11,790 nt of DNA from Anaerolineales bacterium UBA3071 (GCA_002366755.1 DFBV01000111.1:1-11790); one strand, 5' to 3'; counted from the stretch's first letter, positions 1 to 7,014 are shown. The notes: generated by a model from the sequence alone, not told the origin. Numbers and translations: made by a program.

Positions 1-519
1 ACGAACATCCTGATCAGTGGCGTCATCTCTCCGCATGGCTGTCCCAGGACCATCTTGGAGCACTGGTACGATCAGAACTTCATCTTCATTATCTCTCAGG
101 CTCAGATGACGGAATTGACGCGGGTGATGGAATACCCTCGCCTACAGGCAAGGTTACGTGTGCATGATCGTGACCAGACGCATTTGTTGCATGCCCTGCA
201 AAACTATGCAGAAACGGTACGCGTTGAATCGGTGGAACCGGTGTGTCGTGACCCCGATGATGATCTTATCCTGGCTTCATCCGTTGTGGGGAAATCCAAC
301 TACCTGGTCACTGGCGATAAGGACTTGCTTGTCTTGGAGGAACACAAGGATGTGCGCATCGTCACCGCCGCTCAGTTTCTGCACGAACTGGAACGAGGAT
401 CAGATCCGTCGGAGCGAGAGAAATACCACAGACATCTGGAAGCTACGCGTGGCAATGTTCTGGACGATACCGAGCCCACCGAATTGATCCGACAGATGCG
501 AACGAAGGAATACCTGTAG
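1..519 (+). CDS. PIN-domain toxin-like protein (TIGR00305/COG1569 type), 5' end cut by window edge
   Basis: The reading frame is open from base 1 and reads TNILISGVISPHGCP, which is the start of strand 1 of a PIN nuclease; the first catalytic Asp and a few preceding residues lie just outside the window. Other expected acidic positions are visible: a Glu near residue 38 (MTEL), the DPDDD cluster at about 84-88, and GDKD at 106-109. PIN toxins of this family are Mg-dependent RNases, normally paired with a small antitoxin encoded just upstream, which would be outside this window. A TTG at 55 would remove the active-site strand, so it is not the start. The last ~36 residues (137-172) go beyond the usual PIN core, which should end near the ELERG segment; they are polar, helical, and contain an RGN...DDTEPTELIRQMR stretch like the toxin-binding tails of VapB/MazE-like antitoxins. 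The next gene starts 27 nt downstream. Confidence 0.85.
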   Translation, partial: TNILISGVISPHGCPRTILEHWYDQNFIFIISQAQMTELTRVMEYPRLQARLRVHDRDQTHLLHALQNYAETVRVESVEPVCRDPDDDLILASSVVGKSNYLVTGDKDLLVLEEHKDVRIVTAAQFLHELERGSDPSEREKYHRHLEATRGNVLDDTEPTELIRQMRTKEYL

Positions 520-546
520 ACGCTACCCTTGAGGGAGATAACGTTC

Positions 547-1794
547 ATGAAACGTACGCGTATCGTTTTTATCGTCATCGTCGTGGTGGCGCTGCTCATC
601 GTCGGTGCGGCGCTGGCCTGGCGCTACCTGAACCCGGCGCAGCAGCCGCTCACCATCACCCCCAAAGGCCCCATCCAGGTGCGGGTAATCACCGCCCTGC
701 CAGTGGAGCCGTGGGTGCGAGAGGCAGCCAGGCAATTCAACGCCGAGAAGCACAAGCTGGAGGGCGAGGTCATCCAGGTAGAGCTCATCGCCATGGACGG
801 CCTCACCGCGCTGGGCAAGTTCGACCGCGACGACTTCGGCGTCCTCGGCGAGCGCAGCATTGAGGATTTGAGCGAGGCCGAGCTCCAGAAGCTGGCCCGT
901 TTTCCCACCGCCTGGATTCCCGATAACCGCTACCTGGTGGAACTGGCCAACGCCAGCTACAAGGAGCGGCTGGGGCGCGACGTCTTCCTCACCGATGGCG
1001 AGTACCGCGCCCGTCCCATCGCCATCTCTCTCTTCTCCTGGGGCATCTACCAGAGCCGAGCCGAAGTGCTGCAAGCCCGCTACGGTGAGCTGGACTGGCA
1101 GGCCATTCACGATGCCGCCATCGCCAAGGGAGGCTGGCCGGAGCTAGGCGGCGACCCCGCCTGGGGCTTCTTCAAGCTGGTGGTGCCCAGCCCGCGCAGA
1201 AACGTGGGCGGCCTGGCGGCCATGATCGCCGCTGCTGGCGAGTACTACGACCGCCCCAACATCTCCACCGCCGATGTTACCGACCCCGACTTCCAGCAGT
1301 GGCTGGGCGAGTTGATGGGCGCGGTGACCGACATCAGCGGTGCCAGCGCCTACACCGCCGAGGACTTCGCCCTCTTCGGCTACTCCGTGGGCGACGGTGG
1401 GCAGTTGCTGGAAAGCGACCTCCTCACACACATGGCTGGCATCCAGACCCGCTGGGCCGACCCGCTGGTCATCTTCTACCCGCGCTACGTCACCTGGTTC
1501 GACTTCCCCTTCACCGTGTGGATGGGGCCGGAGACGACAGCCCTGGAGAAGAATGCAGCCCTGGAGTTTCAGCGCTACCTGCTCTCGCCCGATGTGCAGC
1601 GGCAGGCGGTGGCCCGGGGACTGCGCCCGGTCAACCCCGACGTCCCGGTGACCGAGGGGGACAGCCCCTTCGTGCAGTGGGAACCGCAGGGGGTGAAGAC
1701 CGTCGTGCCCCGCACCACAGCCATGCGCTCGCCTGATCGAGACGTGCTGCAGGCGCTGTTGCGCTGGTTTGATCTAAATGTAGCGAGTAAATGA
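547..1794 (+). CDS. Membrane-anchored extracellular solute-binding protein (type 2 periplasmic binding fold)
   Basis: This 415-residue protein begins with a short basic stretch and a hydrophobic helix (residues ~6-25, IVFIVIVVVALLIVGAALAW). It has no lipobox Cys, so it is an uncleaved anchor or a Sec signal. The rest resembles bacterial extracellular solute-binding proteins, with a strand opening (GPIQVRVITALPVEPWV) followed by an amphipathic helix that includes AARQFNAEKHKLEG. The ATG at 547 is preferred because GAGGGAG lies at 531-537; the in-frame TTG at 529 overlaps that ribosome binding site. The C-terminal part (FQRYLLSPDVQRQAVARGLRP, then DSPF, then SPDRDVLQALLRWF) matches the equivalent stretch of the next gene, so the two are paralogs. 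Its TGA overlaps an ATG (ATGA at 1791-1794) and the next gene starts at 1798, so translation is probably coupled. No permease or ATPase gene is adjacent and the ligand is unknown. Confidence 0.8.
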   Translation: MKRTRIVFIVIVVVALLIVGAALAWRYLNPAQQPLTITPKGPIQVRVITALPVEPWVREAARQFNAEKHKLEGEVIQVELIAMDGLTALGKFDRDDFGVLGERSIEDLSEAELQKLARFPTAWIPDNRYLVELANASYKERLGRDVFLTDGEYRARPIAISLFSWGIYQSRAEVLQARYGELDWQAIHDAAIAKGGWPELGGDPAWGFFKLVVPSPRRNVGGLAAMIAAAGEYYDRPNISTADVTDPDFQQWLGELMGAVTDISGASAYTAEDFALFGYSVGDGGQLLESDLLTHMAGIQTRWADPLVIFYPRYVTWFDFPFTVWMGPETTALEKNAALEFQRYLLSPDVQRQAVARGLRPVNPDVPVTEGDSPFVQWEPQGVKTVVPRTTAMRSPDRDVLQALLRWFDLNVASK

Positions 1795-1841
1795 CCGATG
1801 ACCAGTCGCAAATCGCAAATCGTAAATCGCAAATCGCCAAA
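1791..1841 (+). repeat. Heptamer tandem repeat spanning the start of the VWA gene
   Basis: ATGACCG/ATGACCA at 1791-1804 is a 7-nt repeat carrying two ATGs. A TCGCAAA array follows: 1806-1812, 1813-1819, 1820-1826 (TCGTAAA), 1827-1833, and a degenerate 8-nt unit at 1834-1841. Seven is not a multiple of three, so a change in copy number changes the reading frame downstream of the start codon. Confidence 0.8.
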
Positions 1842-3522
1842 CCGCCGCCTTCTGATTGCCGTTGTTGCAGCACTGGTGATCGCAGCGCTGGTTTGCTGCC
1901 TCGTCTGGGGGGTGACTCAGCTAGGGAAGCTCAGGGCACAGGCGACGGTCACACCAGAGGCGGTTTCGGTGACCGATCCCCGCGAGGCCACGCTGCAAGT
2001 GGCCTACTCGCCGGAAAAGGCCGCTCTCTTCACCGAGTTGGTGGAAAGGTTCAATGCATTGAAGCTGCGCACGCCAGATCGCCGCACGATCCGCGTGCAG
2101 GCAGAGCAGCAGGACGTGGAAGCGATGCTAGAGGCGGCGCTGGCCGGCGCTTACGAAGCCATCAGCCCCGATTCCTCGTTGTGGCTGGATCAACTGGACC
2201 GCGCCTGGGCCGAGCAGACGGGCAGCGAAACGCCGCTGGTGGGAGAGAGTCACCGCTACGGTGTCAGCCCGGTGGTGCTGGCCATGTGGGAGCCGGTGGC
2301 CCGCGATCTCGGCTGGCCCGATCAGCCCATCGGCTGGTCCGACGTGCAGGCGAAGGCGCAGCGAGACCCCAACTTCAAATGGAGCCATCCCTCGACCAGT
2401 TCCGCCAGTGGGCTGCTGGCCACACTGGCCGAGTTCTACGCCGGCGCGGGCAAAACGAGGGGGCTGACCATCGAGGATGCCCAGGCGCAGGCGACGCTGG
2501 ACTACGTGGGCGCGGTGGAACGCACCGTGCGCTACTATGGCGAGGGGGAACTGGCGGTCATTGAGCGGGCGCAGCAAGAGGGCCCGGACTACCTGGACGC
2601 CTTCGTGGTGCAGGAGCAACTGGTGGTGCAGTTCAACCGCCAGGCGCGCGGCAACCAGCGTCTGGTGGCTGTCTACCCCGCCGAAGGGACGCTGTGGGAA
2701 GACCACCCCCTGGCCTTGCTGGAAACACCCACGCTGACCGCCAACCAGCGGCTCACCTTCCAGCACCTCCGCGAGTTCCTATCGTCGGAGGAAGCGCAGG
2801 CGACAGTACTGGCCCACGGCTATCGCCCGGCCGACCTGACCATGCCCCTGGACAGCCACGATTCGCCGCTGACCGAGGCCAATGGTGTGGATCCCCGCCA
2901 GCCGCAGACGACGCTGCAGATGCCCAGCCCGGCGGTGGTGGAGGTGGTGCGCAACGTCTGGTGGTACACCAAGCGGCACACCAACGTCTACCTGGTGGTG
3001 GATACATCAGGCAGCATGTCAGGGGAGAAGCTGGAGGCAGCCCGTGAGGCGCTGAGCGTCTTCCTGTCACAGATCGAGGGAGACCTGGAGCGGGTAGGGA
3101 TGGTGGAGTTCTCCACGCAGGTGAACAACATCATCCCTCTGAACGAACTGCGCCACAACCGCGCCGAGCTGGAGGACGCTGTAAGCGAGCTGTACGCCGC
3201 CGGCGACACTGCGCTGCTCGACTCTGTGCGGGCGGCCTACGTCCGCTTGCAGCAGGCCAACGACGTCGAACGCATCAACGCCATCGTGGCCATGACCGAC
3301 GGGCGGGAGAACTCTTCGCTCATCAGCCTGCACCAGTTGGCGCGAGAGATAGAGCAAGGCAACCGCACTGGTGTGCCAGTGGTCATCTTCTGCATTGCCT
3401 ATGGCCGCGACGCCGACTACAACGTCCTGGAAACGATCGCCGATGCCTCCGGCGGCCAGGTGCGCCAGGGGGATTTGGAGACCATCAGGGAGTTGTATAA
3501 GATACTTTCGACGTATTTCTAG
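1798..3522 (+). CDS. Solute-binding protein fused to C-terminal von Willebrand factor A domain
   Basis: This 574-residue protein has a basic N-terminus, a membrane helix at ~18-38, a solute-binding-protein-like region to ~375 and a VWA domain at ~397-574. The VWA metal-ion site (MIDAS) is complete: D402-x-S404-x-S406 in VVDTSGSMSG, T471 in AAGDTALLDS and D501 in AMTDGREN. VWA domains with an intact MIDAS usually bind protein partners through a divalent metal, so the protein probably displays a ligand-sensing module joined to an adhesion or assembly module outside the membrane. The binding region is paralogous to the upstream gene. The start ATG at 1798 follows the upstream stop by 3 nt; another ATG at 1791 is out of frame. 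Codons 4-14 are encoded by an imperfect 7-nt tandem repeat, which makes the N-terminus odd (SRKSQIVNRKSPN). Specific substrate and partner are not predictable from sequence. Confidence 0.85.
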   Translation: MTSRKSQIVNRKSPNRRLLIAVVAALVIAALVCCLVWGVTQLGKLRAQATVTPEAVSVTDPREATLQVAYSPEKAALFTELVERFNALKLRTPDRRTIRVQAEQQDVEAMLEAALAGAYEAISPDSSLWLDQLDRAWAEQTGSETPLVGESHRYGVSPVVLAMWEPVARDLGWPDQPIGWSDVQAKAQRDPNFKWSHPSTSSASGLLATLAEFYAGAGKTRGLTIEDAQAQATLDYVGAVERTVRYYGEGELAVIERAQQEGPDYLDAFVVQEQLVVQFNRQARGNQRLVAVYPAEGTLWEDHPLALLETPTLTANQRLTFQHLREFLSSEEAQATVLAHGYRPADLTMPLDSHDSPLTEANGVDPRQPQTTLQMPSPAVVEVVRNVWWYTKRHTNVYLVVDTSGSMSGEKLEAAREALSVFLSQIEGDLERVGMVEFSTQVNNIIPLNELRHNRAELEDAVSELYAAGDTALLDSVRAAYVRLQQANDVERINAIVAMTDGRENSSLISLHQLAREIEQGNRTGVPVVIFCIAYGRDADYNVLETIADASGGQVRQGDLETIRELYKILSTYF

Positions 3523-3745
3523 GAGAGGCGAGGATCACGAGCATTGAGGGACTGGCAGAATCTCTTGACGAGGAGAGGGGACGTTCAGGAGAGAAACGGG
3601 GCCGTTCCAAGTAACTCTAGCTTGCATACTACTACTCAGCCCGCTCGGCCTGGGCTGCCAAGTCCAGGCCCGAAGCAGCCTGGTTCGGCTGGTATCTGGC
3701 CTGCCAGGCCGCCGGACGGCTCGACTGGGCTCGCCGAAGTCATGG
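3523..3745. other. Gene-free spacer between VWA gene and minus-strand antitoxin
   Basis: I see no supported gene. The left part is purine-rich with several GAGGAG/AGGAGAG strings; the right part is GC-rich with short CCAGGC/GCCTGG inverted words. A toxin partner of the minus-strand antitoxin would be expected here (downstream of its stop at 3746), but no PIN, RelE or Doc-like reading frame is present on either strand. Confidence 0.5.
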
Positions 3746-4159
3746 CTATCCGGCGCGACGCTCGGCCCTTGTCTCAGCGATGGCACTGGAGACAAGGTTG
3801 GCCCGTTCCACTTCAGAGAGGTCCGCAGCGCGAGCCGACACCCGCTCAGCCGCCCGACGCAAGCGCTCGAACAGCAGATCATGGCGGATATCTTCGATGG
3901 CTGCGAAGATCATCTCGTCCAGTTCTTCATCGCTGAGATGAGCCGCTCTCGCAGAAACGGTCTCGGCGATCTCGCGGATGCGGCGGAAATCTAGCTCTCT
4001 TTGGGCTTCTCGCATCCGCTGGTATGCATCGTAGTCCACGATAACGGCCTTGGGCACATCGTAGCGCTGGATGATGACTTCTTCTTTGTTCTCAATGGCA
4101 TAGGCAAGTATCTCTCCAGTCTTCTGCTTGAGCTGGGTTGAAGTGACAATTCTGGTCAT
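3746..4159 (-). CDS. Phd/YefM-family antitoxin with duplicated C-terminal module, no adjacent toxin
   Basis: The N-terminal ~50 residues have the Phd/YefM fold signature: TSTQLKQKTGEILAYA, then EVIIQRYDVPKAVIVDYDAY, the DNA-binding and dimerisation half of such antitoxins. The protein is 137 residues, longer than the usual 75-95, because the C-terminal part contains two copies of a ~35-residue module. Copy 1 covers residues 58-92 and copy 2 residues 97-131; by eye they share 17 of 35 residues, including the VSARAA-x-LS core. In Phd the C-terminal region wraps the toxin, so two copies could mean two toxin-binding segments. The start at 4159 is supported by GGGAGA seven bases upstream (4167-4172 on the minus strand) and a strong promoter. 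No toxin follows the stop. The PIN gene at the window start is 3.2 kb away on the other strand, so this is an orphan antitoxin or a relic. Confidence 0.85.
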   Translation of the reverse strand: MTRIVTSTQLKQKTGEILAYAIENKEEVIIQRYDVPKAVIVDYDAYQRMREAQRELDFRRIREIAETVSARAAHLSDEELDEMIFAAIEDIRHDLLFERLRRAAERVSARAADLSEVERANLVSSAIAETRAERRAG

Positions 4160-4180
4160 GGCACTATCTCCCGACAGAGT

Positions 4181-4207
4181 TAATCAAGATAATCATTTTA
4201 ATCAACA
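4181..4207 (-). promoter_or_regulatory. Three 9-bp operator-like iterations upstream of the antitoxin
   Basis: On the plus strand, TAATCAAGA, TAATCATTT and TAATCAACA follow each other at exactly 9-bp spacing. They lie between the minus-strand -10 box and the antitoxin ribosome binding site, where a repressor would block transcription. Autoregulation by the Phd-type antitoxin is the natural reading (inference). Confidence 0.5.
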
Positions 4208-4209
4208 CT

Positions 4210-4238
4210 ACTATAGCACGACAACAGCGTTTTGTCAA
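4210..4238 (-). promoter_or_regulatory. Sigma-70-type promoter of the antitoxin
   Basis: On the minus strand, TTGACA (4238-4233) is followed after 17 nt by TATAGT (4215-4210), close to consensus. Transcription would start near 4203 and reach the antitoxin ATG at 4159. Confidence 0.65.
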
Positions 4239-4252
4239 ATCGGATAACAACC

Positions 4253-5089
4253 ATGCCCCAAGAAAGCATTCGCGTTTCTATCGCAAAGCGGGCCCGGCGG
4301 GCCATCATCCAGCACGCTTTCCTGCGCTGGGAGAGCGGTGTCGTCATCGCTGGCACCATCCTGCTCAGCTTCTTCTTCCCCTACCCCTTCCCCTGGTGGC
4401 CGTGGTGGGGATGGCTGGCGCTGGGCCTGATCGCCGAAGTGCTCATCGTCTACACCAGCCTGACCGATGTGGAGACCGCCGCCAAGGTGGTAGCTGATCT
4501 CTTCCGCGAGCAGTTCGATCCCCGTCAGGTGCAGGACAAGAAGCTGCGGGACAGGCTGAACCAGGCGCTGGAGTATCGCGAGCGCATTGACCGCGCCGTG
4601 CGCCAGCAGCGGCAGGGGGTCTTGCGAGAACACCTGGCAGACATGGCCACCGGCATAGACGACTGGACCTCCCAGATGTTCCGCCTGGCCCGCCGCCTGG
4701 ACGCCTACCACGCTGATGCCGTCATCCAGCGAGACCTCAAGGCAGTGCCCAAGGAGATCGAGAGCCTGGACGCTCGCCGACGGCTGGAGACAGACCCCGA
4801 TGTGCGCCAGCAGATGCAAACGACGCTAGCCAGCAAGATCGCCCAGCGCCGCAGCCTGGAGAAGCTGGACGACACCATGGAACGAGCAGAGTTGCAGACA
4901 GACCATTCCCTCTCTGCCCTGGGCACCGTCTACTCGCAGATCTTGCTGATTGGAGCACGGGAGGTGGATAGCGGCCGCGCCCAGCGACTGCGAGAGGACA
5001 TACGCCAGCAAGTGGCCAGCCTGCAGGACATGCTGGACTCCATCAACGAGGTGTACGACTATCGGGTGGAAGGGATGAGGTTGAAATGA
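4253..5089 (+). CDS. Membrane protein with two N-terminal helices and long helical tail, function unknown
   Basis: This 278-residue protein is not one I recognise by name. Residues 1-28 are basic (IAKRARRAIIQHAFLRW). Two hydrophobic segments follow at ~29-42 and ~50-69, separated by a striking aromatic/proline turn (FFFPYPFPWWPWWGW). Residues ~75-278 are charged and predicted mostly helical, with coiled-coil-like stretches (RDRLNQALEYRERIDRAVRQ; QRSLEKLDDTMERAEL) and a C-terminal helix around VASLQDMLDSINEVYDY. It probably sits in the inner membrane as a hairpin with a cytoplasmic helical domain. The ATG at 4253 is chosen over a TTG at 4232 because that TTG overlaps the -35 box of the divergent antitoxin promoter; neither has a good ribosome binding site. 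It starts a closely spaced run of four genes. By position it may belong with the VWA gene upstream, with the antitoxin inserted between them (inference). Confidence 0.75.
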   Translation: MPQESIRVSIAKRARRAIIQHAFLRWESGVVIAGTILLSFFFPYPFPWWPWWGWLALGLIAEVLIVYTSLTDVETAAKVVADLFREQFDPRQVQDKKLRDRLNQALEYRERIDRAVRQQRQGVLREHLADMATGIDDWTSQMFRLARRLDAYHADAVIQRDLKAVPKEIESLDARRRLETDPDVRQQMQTTLASKIAQRRSLEKLDDTMERAELQTDHSLSALGTVYSQILLIGAREVDSGRAQRLREDIRQQVASLQDMLDSINEVYDYRVEGMRLK

Positions 5090-5114
5090 AGGAACGTCAA
5101 GGGAGAGTTAGGTC

Positions 5115-5456
5115 ATGACTGCAGTAGAGACCATTCTCGAACCATTGGTAGCGAGACGTTTGTTTGCATCCGCTGAGGAAGCTGCCCAGAAGCTGGTGCG
5201 GGACTACGTTTTACGGCAAATCATATCCTGTCGAGATCGCATCGTGGCCCTCGAGCACAAGTACGGCATGGACTTTGGCCGTTTCACTCAGTACACATCT
5301 GAGCGTACGGCGCTGCTGCGTCGCAGCACTGACCTATTGCCAGAACAACGCCAATCGCTTGCACGGGCAGTGATGCAGGAAGAAGACGATTGGCTGGACT
5401 GGAAGGCAACAGAAGAACTTCTTCAAAGCTGGCTCGGACTGCAAACGGAGGCCTAG
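5115..5456 (+). CDS. Small helical protein, candidate antitoxin of the DUF6516-type module
   Basis: This 113-residue protein is almost entirely helical and acidic at its C-terminus. The N-terminal part (ILEPLVARRLFASAEEAAQK, then LVRDYVLRQI) resembles the small helical DNA-binding or dimerisation segments of antitoxins. The middle carries RIVALEHKYGMDFGRF and the end EEDDWLDWKATEELLQSW. The KYGM-x-F signature with a DDW-x-W tail is, from memory, typical of the small partner found directly upstream of DUF6516/TumE-like genes; that recollection could not be checked here. The start is supported by GGGAGAG at 5101-5107, seven bases before the ATG. Its stop is 2 nt from the next start codon, and it begins 25 nt after the membrane-protein gene. 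No helix-turn-helix as in TumA is obvious, so if it is an antitoxin it is of another type. Confidence 0.65.
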   Translation: MTAVETILEPLVARRLFASAEEAAQKLVRDYVLRQIISCRDRIVALEHKYGMDFGRFTQYTSERTALLRRSTDLLPEQRQSLARAVMQEEDDWLDWKATEELLQSWLGLQTEA

Positions 5457-5458
5457 GA

Positions 5459-5866
5459 GTGACTTCGTTACCCACTTTGCTTGGCCTGATCACTACCCGT
5501 CTGCAAGGAAGCTCCCTTTGCCAGGCCGTATCTGCTGTAGAGACCCAAGAGTTCTCTGCTGAGCAGTTCTTCTGCAAGGTTCGCGCTGACCTGGAACAGG
5601 AGTTGAAACTGCAAGTGCGCGTTTATTGCAGCCGCGGGCACTACGACTACTCATATCAACTATTCCGGGATGCACCAATCATGCGCTGGGACAATAAAGA
5701 GGACTGTGCCAGTCTGCCGAACTTCCCTCATCATCATCACACGCCGGATGGCAGCATTGTTTCGTCCCCACTGAGCGGTGAGCCAGAACAGGATTTGCCC
5801 GTCGTTCTGCAAGCCATCGCCGCATTTGCTGGACCAACGCTATCTGCAAGAGATACTCAGGAGTGA
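5459..5866 (+). CDS. DUF6516/TumE-like protein, candidate toxin
   Basis: The gene starts at GTG 5459, with GGAGG at 5447-5451 inside the end of the upstream gene; the protein is 135 residues. An in-frame ATG at 5390 lies inside the antitoxin-like gene and has no good ribosome binding site, so it is rejected. The conserved core is HYDYSYQLF (61-69), MRWDN (75-79) and NFPHHHHTPDG (88-98), the pattern I associate with the DUF6516 family, which includes the TumE toxin. The clustered His residues next to a WDN motif could form a catalytic or nucleotide-binding site, but the activity of this subgroup is not established from sequence. The 2-nt gap upstream and 4-nt gap downstream tie it to both neighbours, so toxin, antitoxin and lipoprotein are probably on one transcript. 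A non-toxin role within the transport operon cannot be excluded. Confidence 0.65.
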   Translation: MTSLPTLLGLITTRLQGSSLCQAVSAVETQEFSAEQFFCKVRADLEQELKLQVRVYCSRGHYDYSYQLFRDAPIMRWDNKEDCASLPNFPHHHHTPDGSIVSSPLSGEPEQDLPVVLQAIAAFAGPTLSARDTQE

Positions 5867-5870
5867 ATCC

Positions 5871-6998
5871 ATGCGCAAGGTTCTGTGTAGCCTGATTCTA
5901 CTGACTGTGTTGCTAACCGGTTGCCTGCCCAGCAGCCCCAAGGGCGAAGTGACTGTCTATGTGGCCGCGCCCCTCTCTGGCTTCCAGGCCAACGGCGGCC
6001 AGACTGTCGTCGGCGGCGTGCGATTGATGGCCGAGCAAATCAACCGCTCTGGCGGCCTGCTCGGCTACCAACTCAAGGTCGTGGCCATGGACGACGAATC
6101 GGACTCCGACGTGGCCGTGGCGGTGGCCGAGGAGATCAAGGCCGCCGTGGAACGGGGCGACCGCGTGTTGGGCGTCGTCGGCCACTACAACTCCGGTCAG
6201 ACGCTGGCGGCTATGGAGATCTACAAAGATCTGCCCCTCATCGTCATCACCCCCACGGCGTCGGAGGTCTCCCTCACCCGCAGTGGTTACCGCAATTTCT
6301 TCCGCATCAATGCGGACAACAGCGTGCAGGCCTGTGTCGCGGCCGACTACCTGGTCAACACGCTGGACGCGCAGCGCGTGGCGGTGCTCTACAACGACGA
6401 CCCATACGGCATTGACCTGGGCCGGCTGGTGGCCGACGAGTTGCAGGCACTGGGGGCTGACGTGGGGCTCAGCCAACAGGTCAAGGTGGAACAGAGCCGC
6501 TTCGCCGACGAGGTAAAGCGCATCGCCGCCTCCGGCGCAGACAGCGTCTACTACGCTGGCTACGAGGTGGAGTGTCCCTACCTGCGGGCCGAATTGGTGG
6601 AAGCGGGATACGACCTGACCTTCATGGGCTCCGATGGCTGCTTCCTGGCGGCGACCATTGACGAAGCGCGCAACACAGCCGAGTCCATCTACGTCACCGC
6701 ATTCGCCCCCAGCCCGGCCTCGGCTGTGGACGACGCGTGGGTCAAGGCCTATCAGGCAGTGGAGTATCGCAACCCCGACACCTATTCCATCAACGGCTAC
6801 GCGGCGCTGCAGGCACTGGCCGAGGGGGCGAAGAAGGCGGGCAGCCTGGACGCCGGCAAAGTGGCCGAGGCGCTGCGACGTATTGACCTGCAGACTTTCC
6901 TCGGCCGCGTGCGCTACGACGAGCGGGGTGACCTGCGCGAGCCGCAGATCTACATCTTCCAGGTGGAGGAAGACGAGTTTGTACAAGTGTGGCCGTGA
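5871..6998 (+). CDS. Branched-chain-amino-acid-type ABC transporter substrate-binding lipoprotein
   Basis: This 375-residue protein has a lipoprotein signal peptide (RKVLCSLILLTVLLTGC) with lipobox LTGC and lipidated Cys18. The mature part is a type I periplasmic binding fold (Peripla_BP_6/LivK-like). It shows VYVAAPLSG near the start, GGVRLMAEQINRSGGLLGYQ, the GVVGHYNSGQTLAAMEIYK ligand loop, ITPTAS, and the second-lobe start RVAVLYNDDPYGIDLG. Such proteins deliver amino acids, amides or similar small molecules to LivHMGF-type permeases; some act only as sensors. The start is the ATG at 5871 with CAGGAG at 5858-5863; an in-frame upstream ATG at 5778 lies inside the previous gene and would ruin the signal peptide. 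It follows the TumE-like stop by 4 nt. No permease or ATPase genes are nearby, so its transporter is elsewhere or it is an orphan receptor. Confidence 0.9.
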   Translation: MRKVLCSLILLTVLLTGCLPSSPKGEVTVYVAAPLSGFQANGGQTVVGGVRLMAEQINRSGGLLGYQLKVVAMDDESDSDVAVAVAEEIKAAVERGDRVLGVVGHYNSGQTLAAMEIYKDLPLIVITPTASEVSLTRSGYRNFFRINADNSVQACVAADYLVNTLDAQRVAVLYNDDPYGIDLGRLVADELQALGADVGLSQQVKVEQSRFADEVKRIAASGADSVYYAGYEVECPYLRAELVEAGYDLTFMGSDGCFLAATIDEARNTAESIYVTAFAPSPASAVDDAWVKAYQAVEYRNPDTYSINGYAALQALAEGAKKAGSLDAGKVAEALRRIDLQTFLGRVRYDERGDLREPQIYIFQVEEDEFVQVWP

Positions 6999-7014
6999 AG
7001 GCGAAAGCGCTGAC

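Noticed and set aside
1791..2564. Overlapping plus-strand frame starting at ATG 1791
   Set aside because: It runs out of frame through the VWA-fusion gene and gives a low-complexity Gly/Arg product. Its ATG is only of interest because of the heptamer repeat.
3544..3936. Plus-strand frame opposite the antitoxin
   Set aside because: It is antisense to the Phd-type gene and rich in Pro/Arg/Ser without a motif.
5778..5870. Upstream in-frame start for the lipoprotein
   Set aside because: It lies inside the preceding gene and would bury the lipoprotein signal peptide; the ATG at 5871 has a good ribosome binding site.
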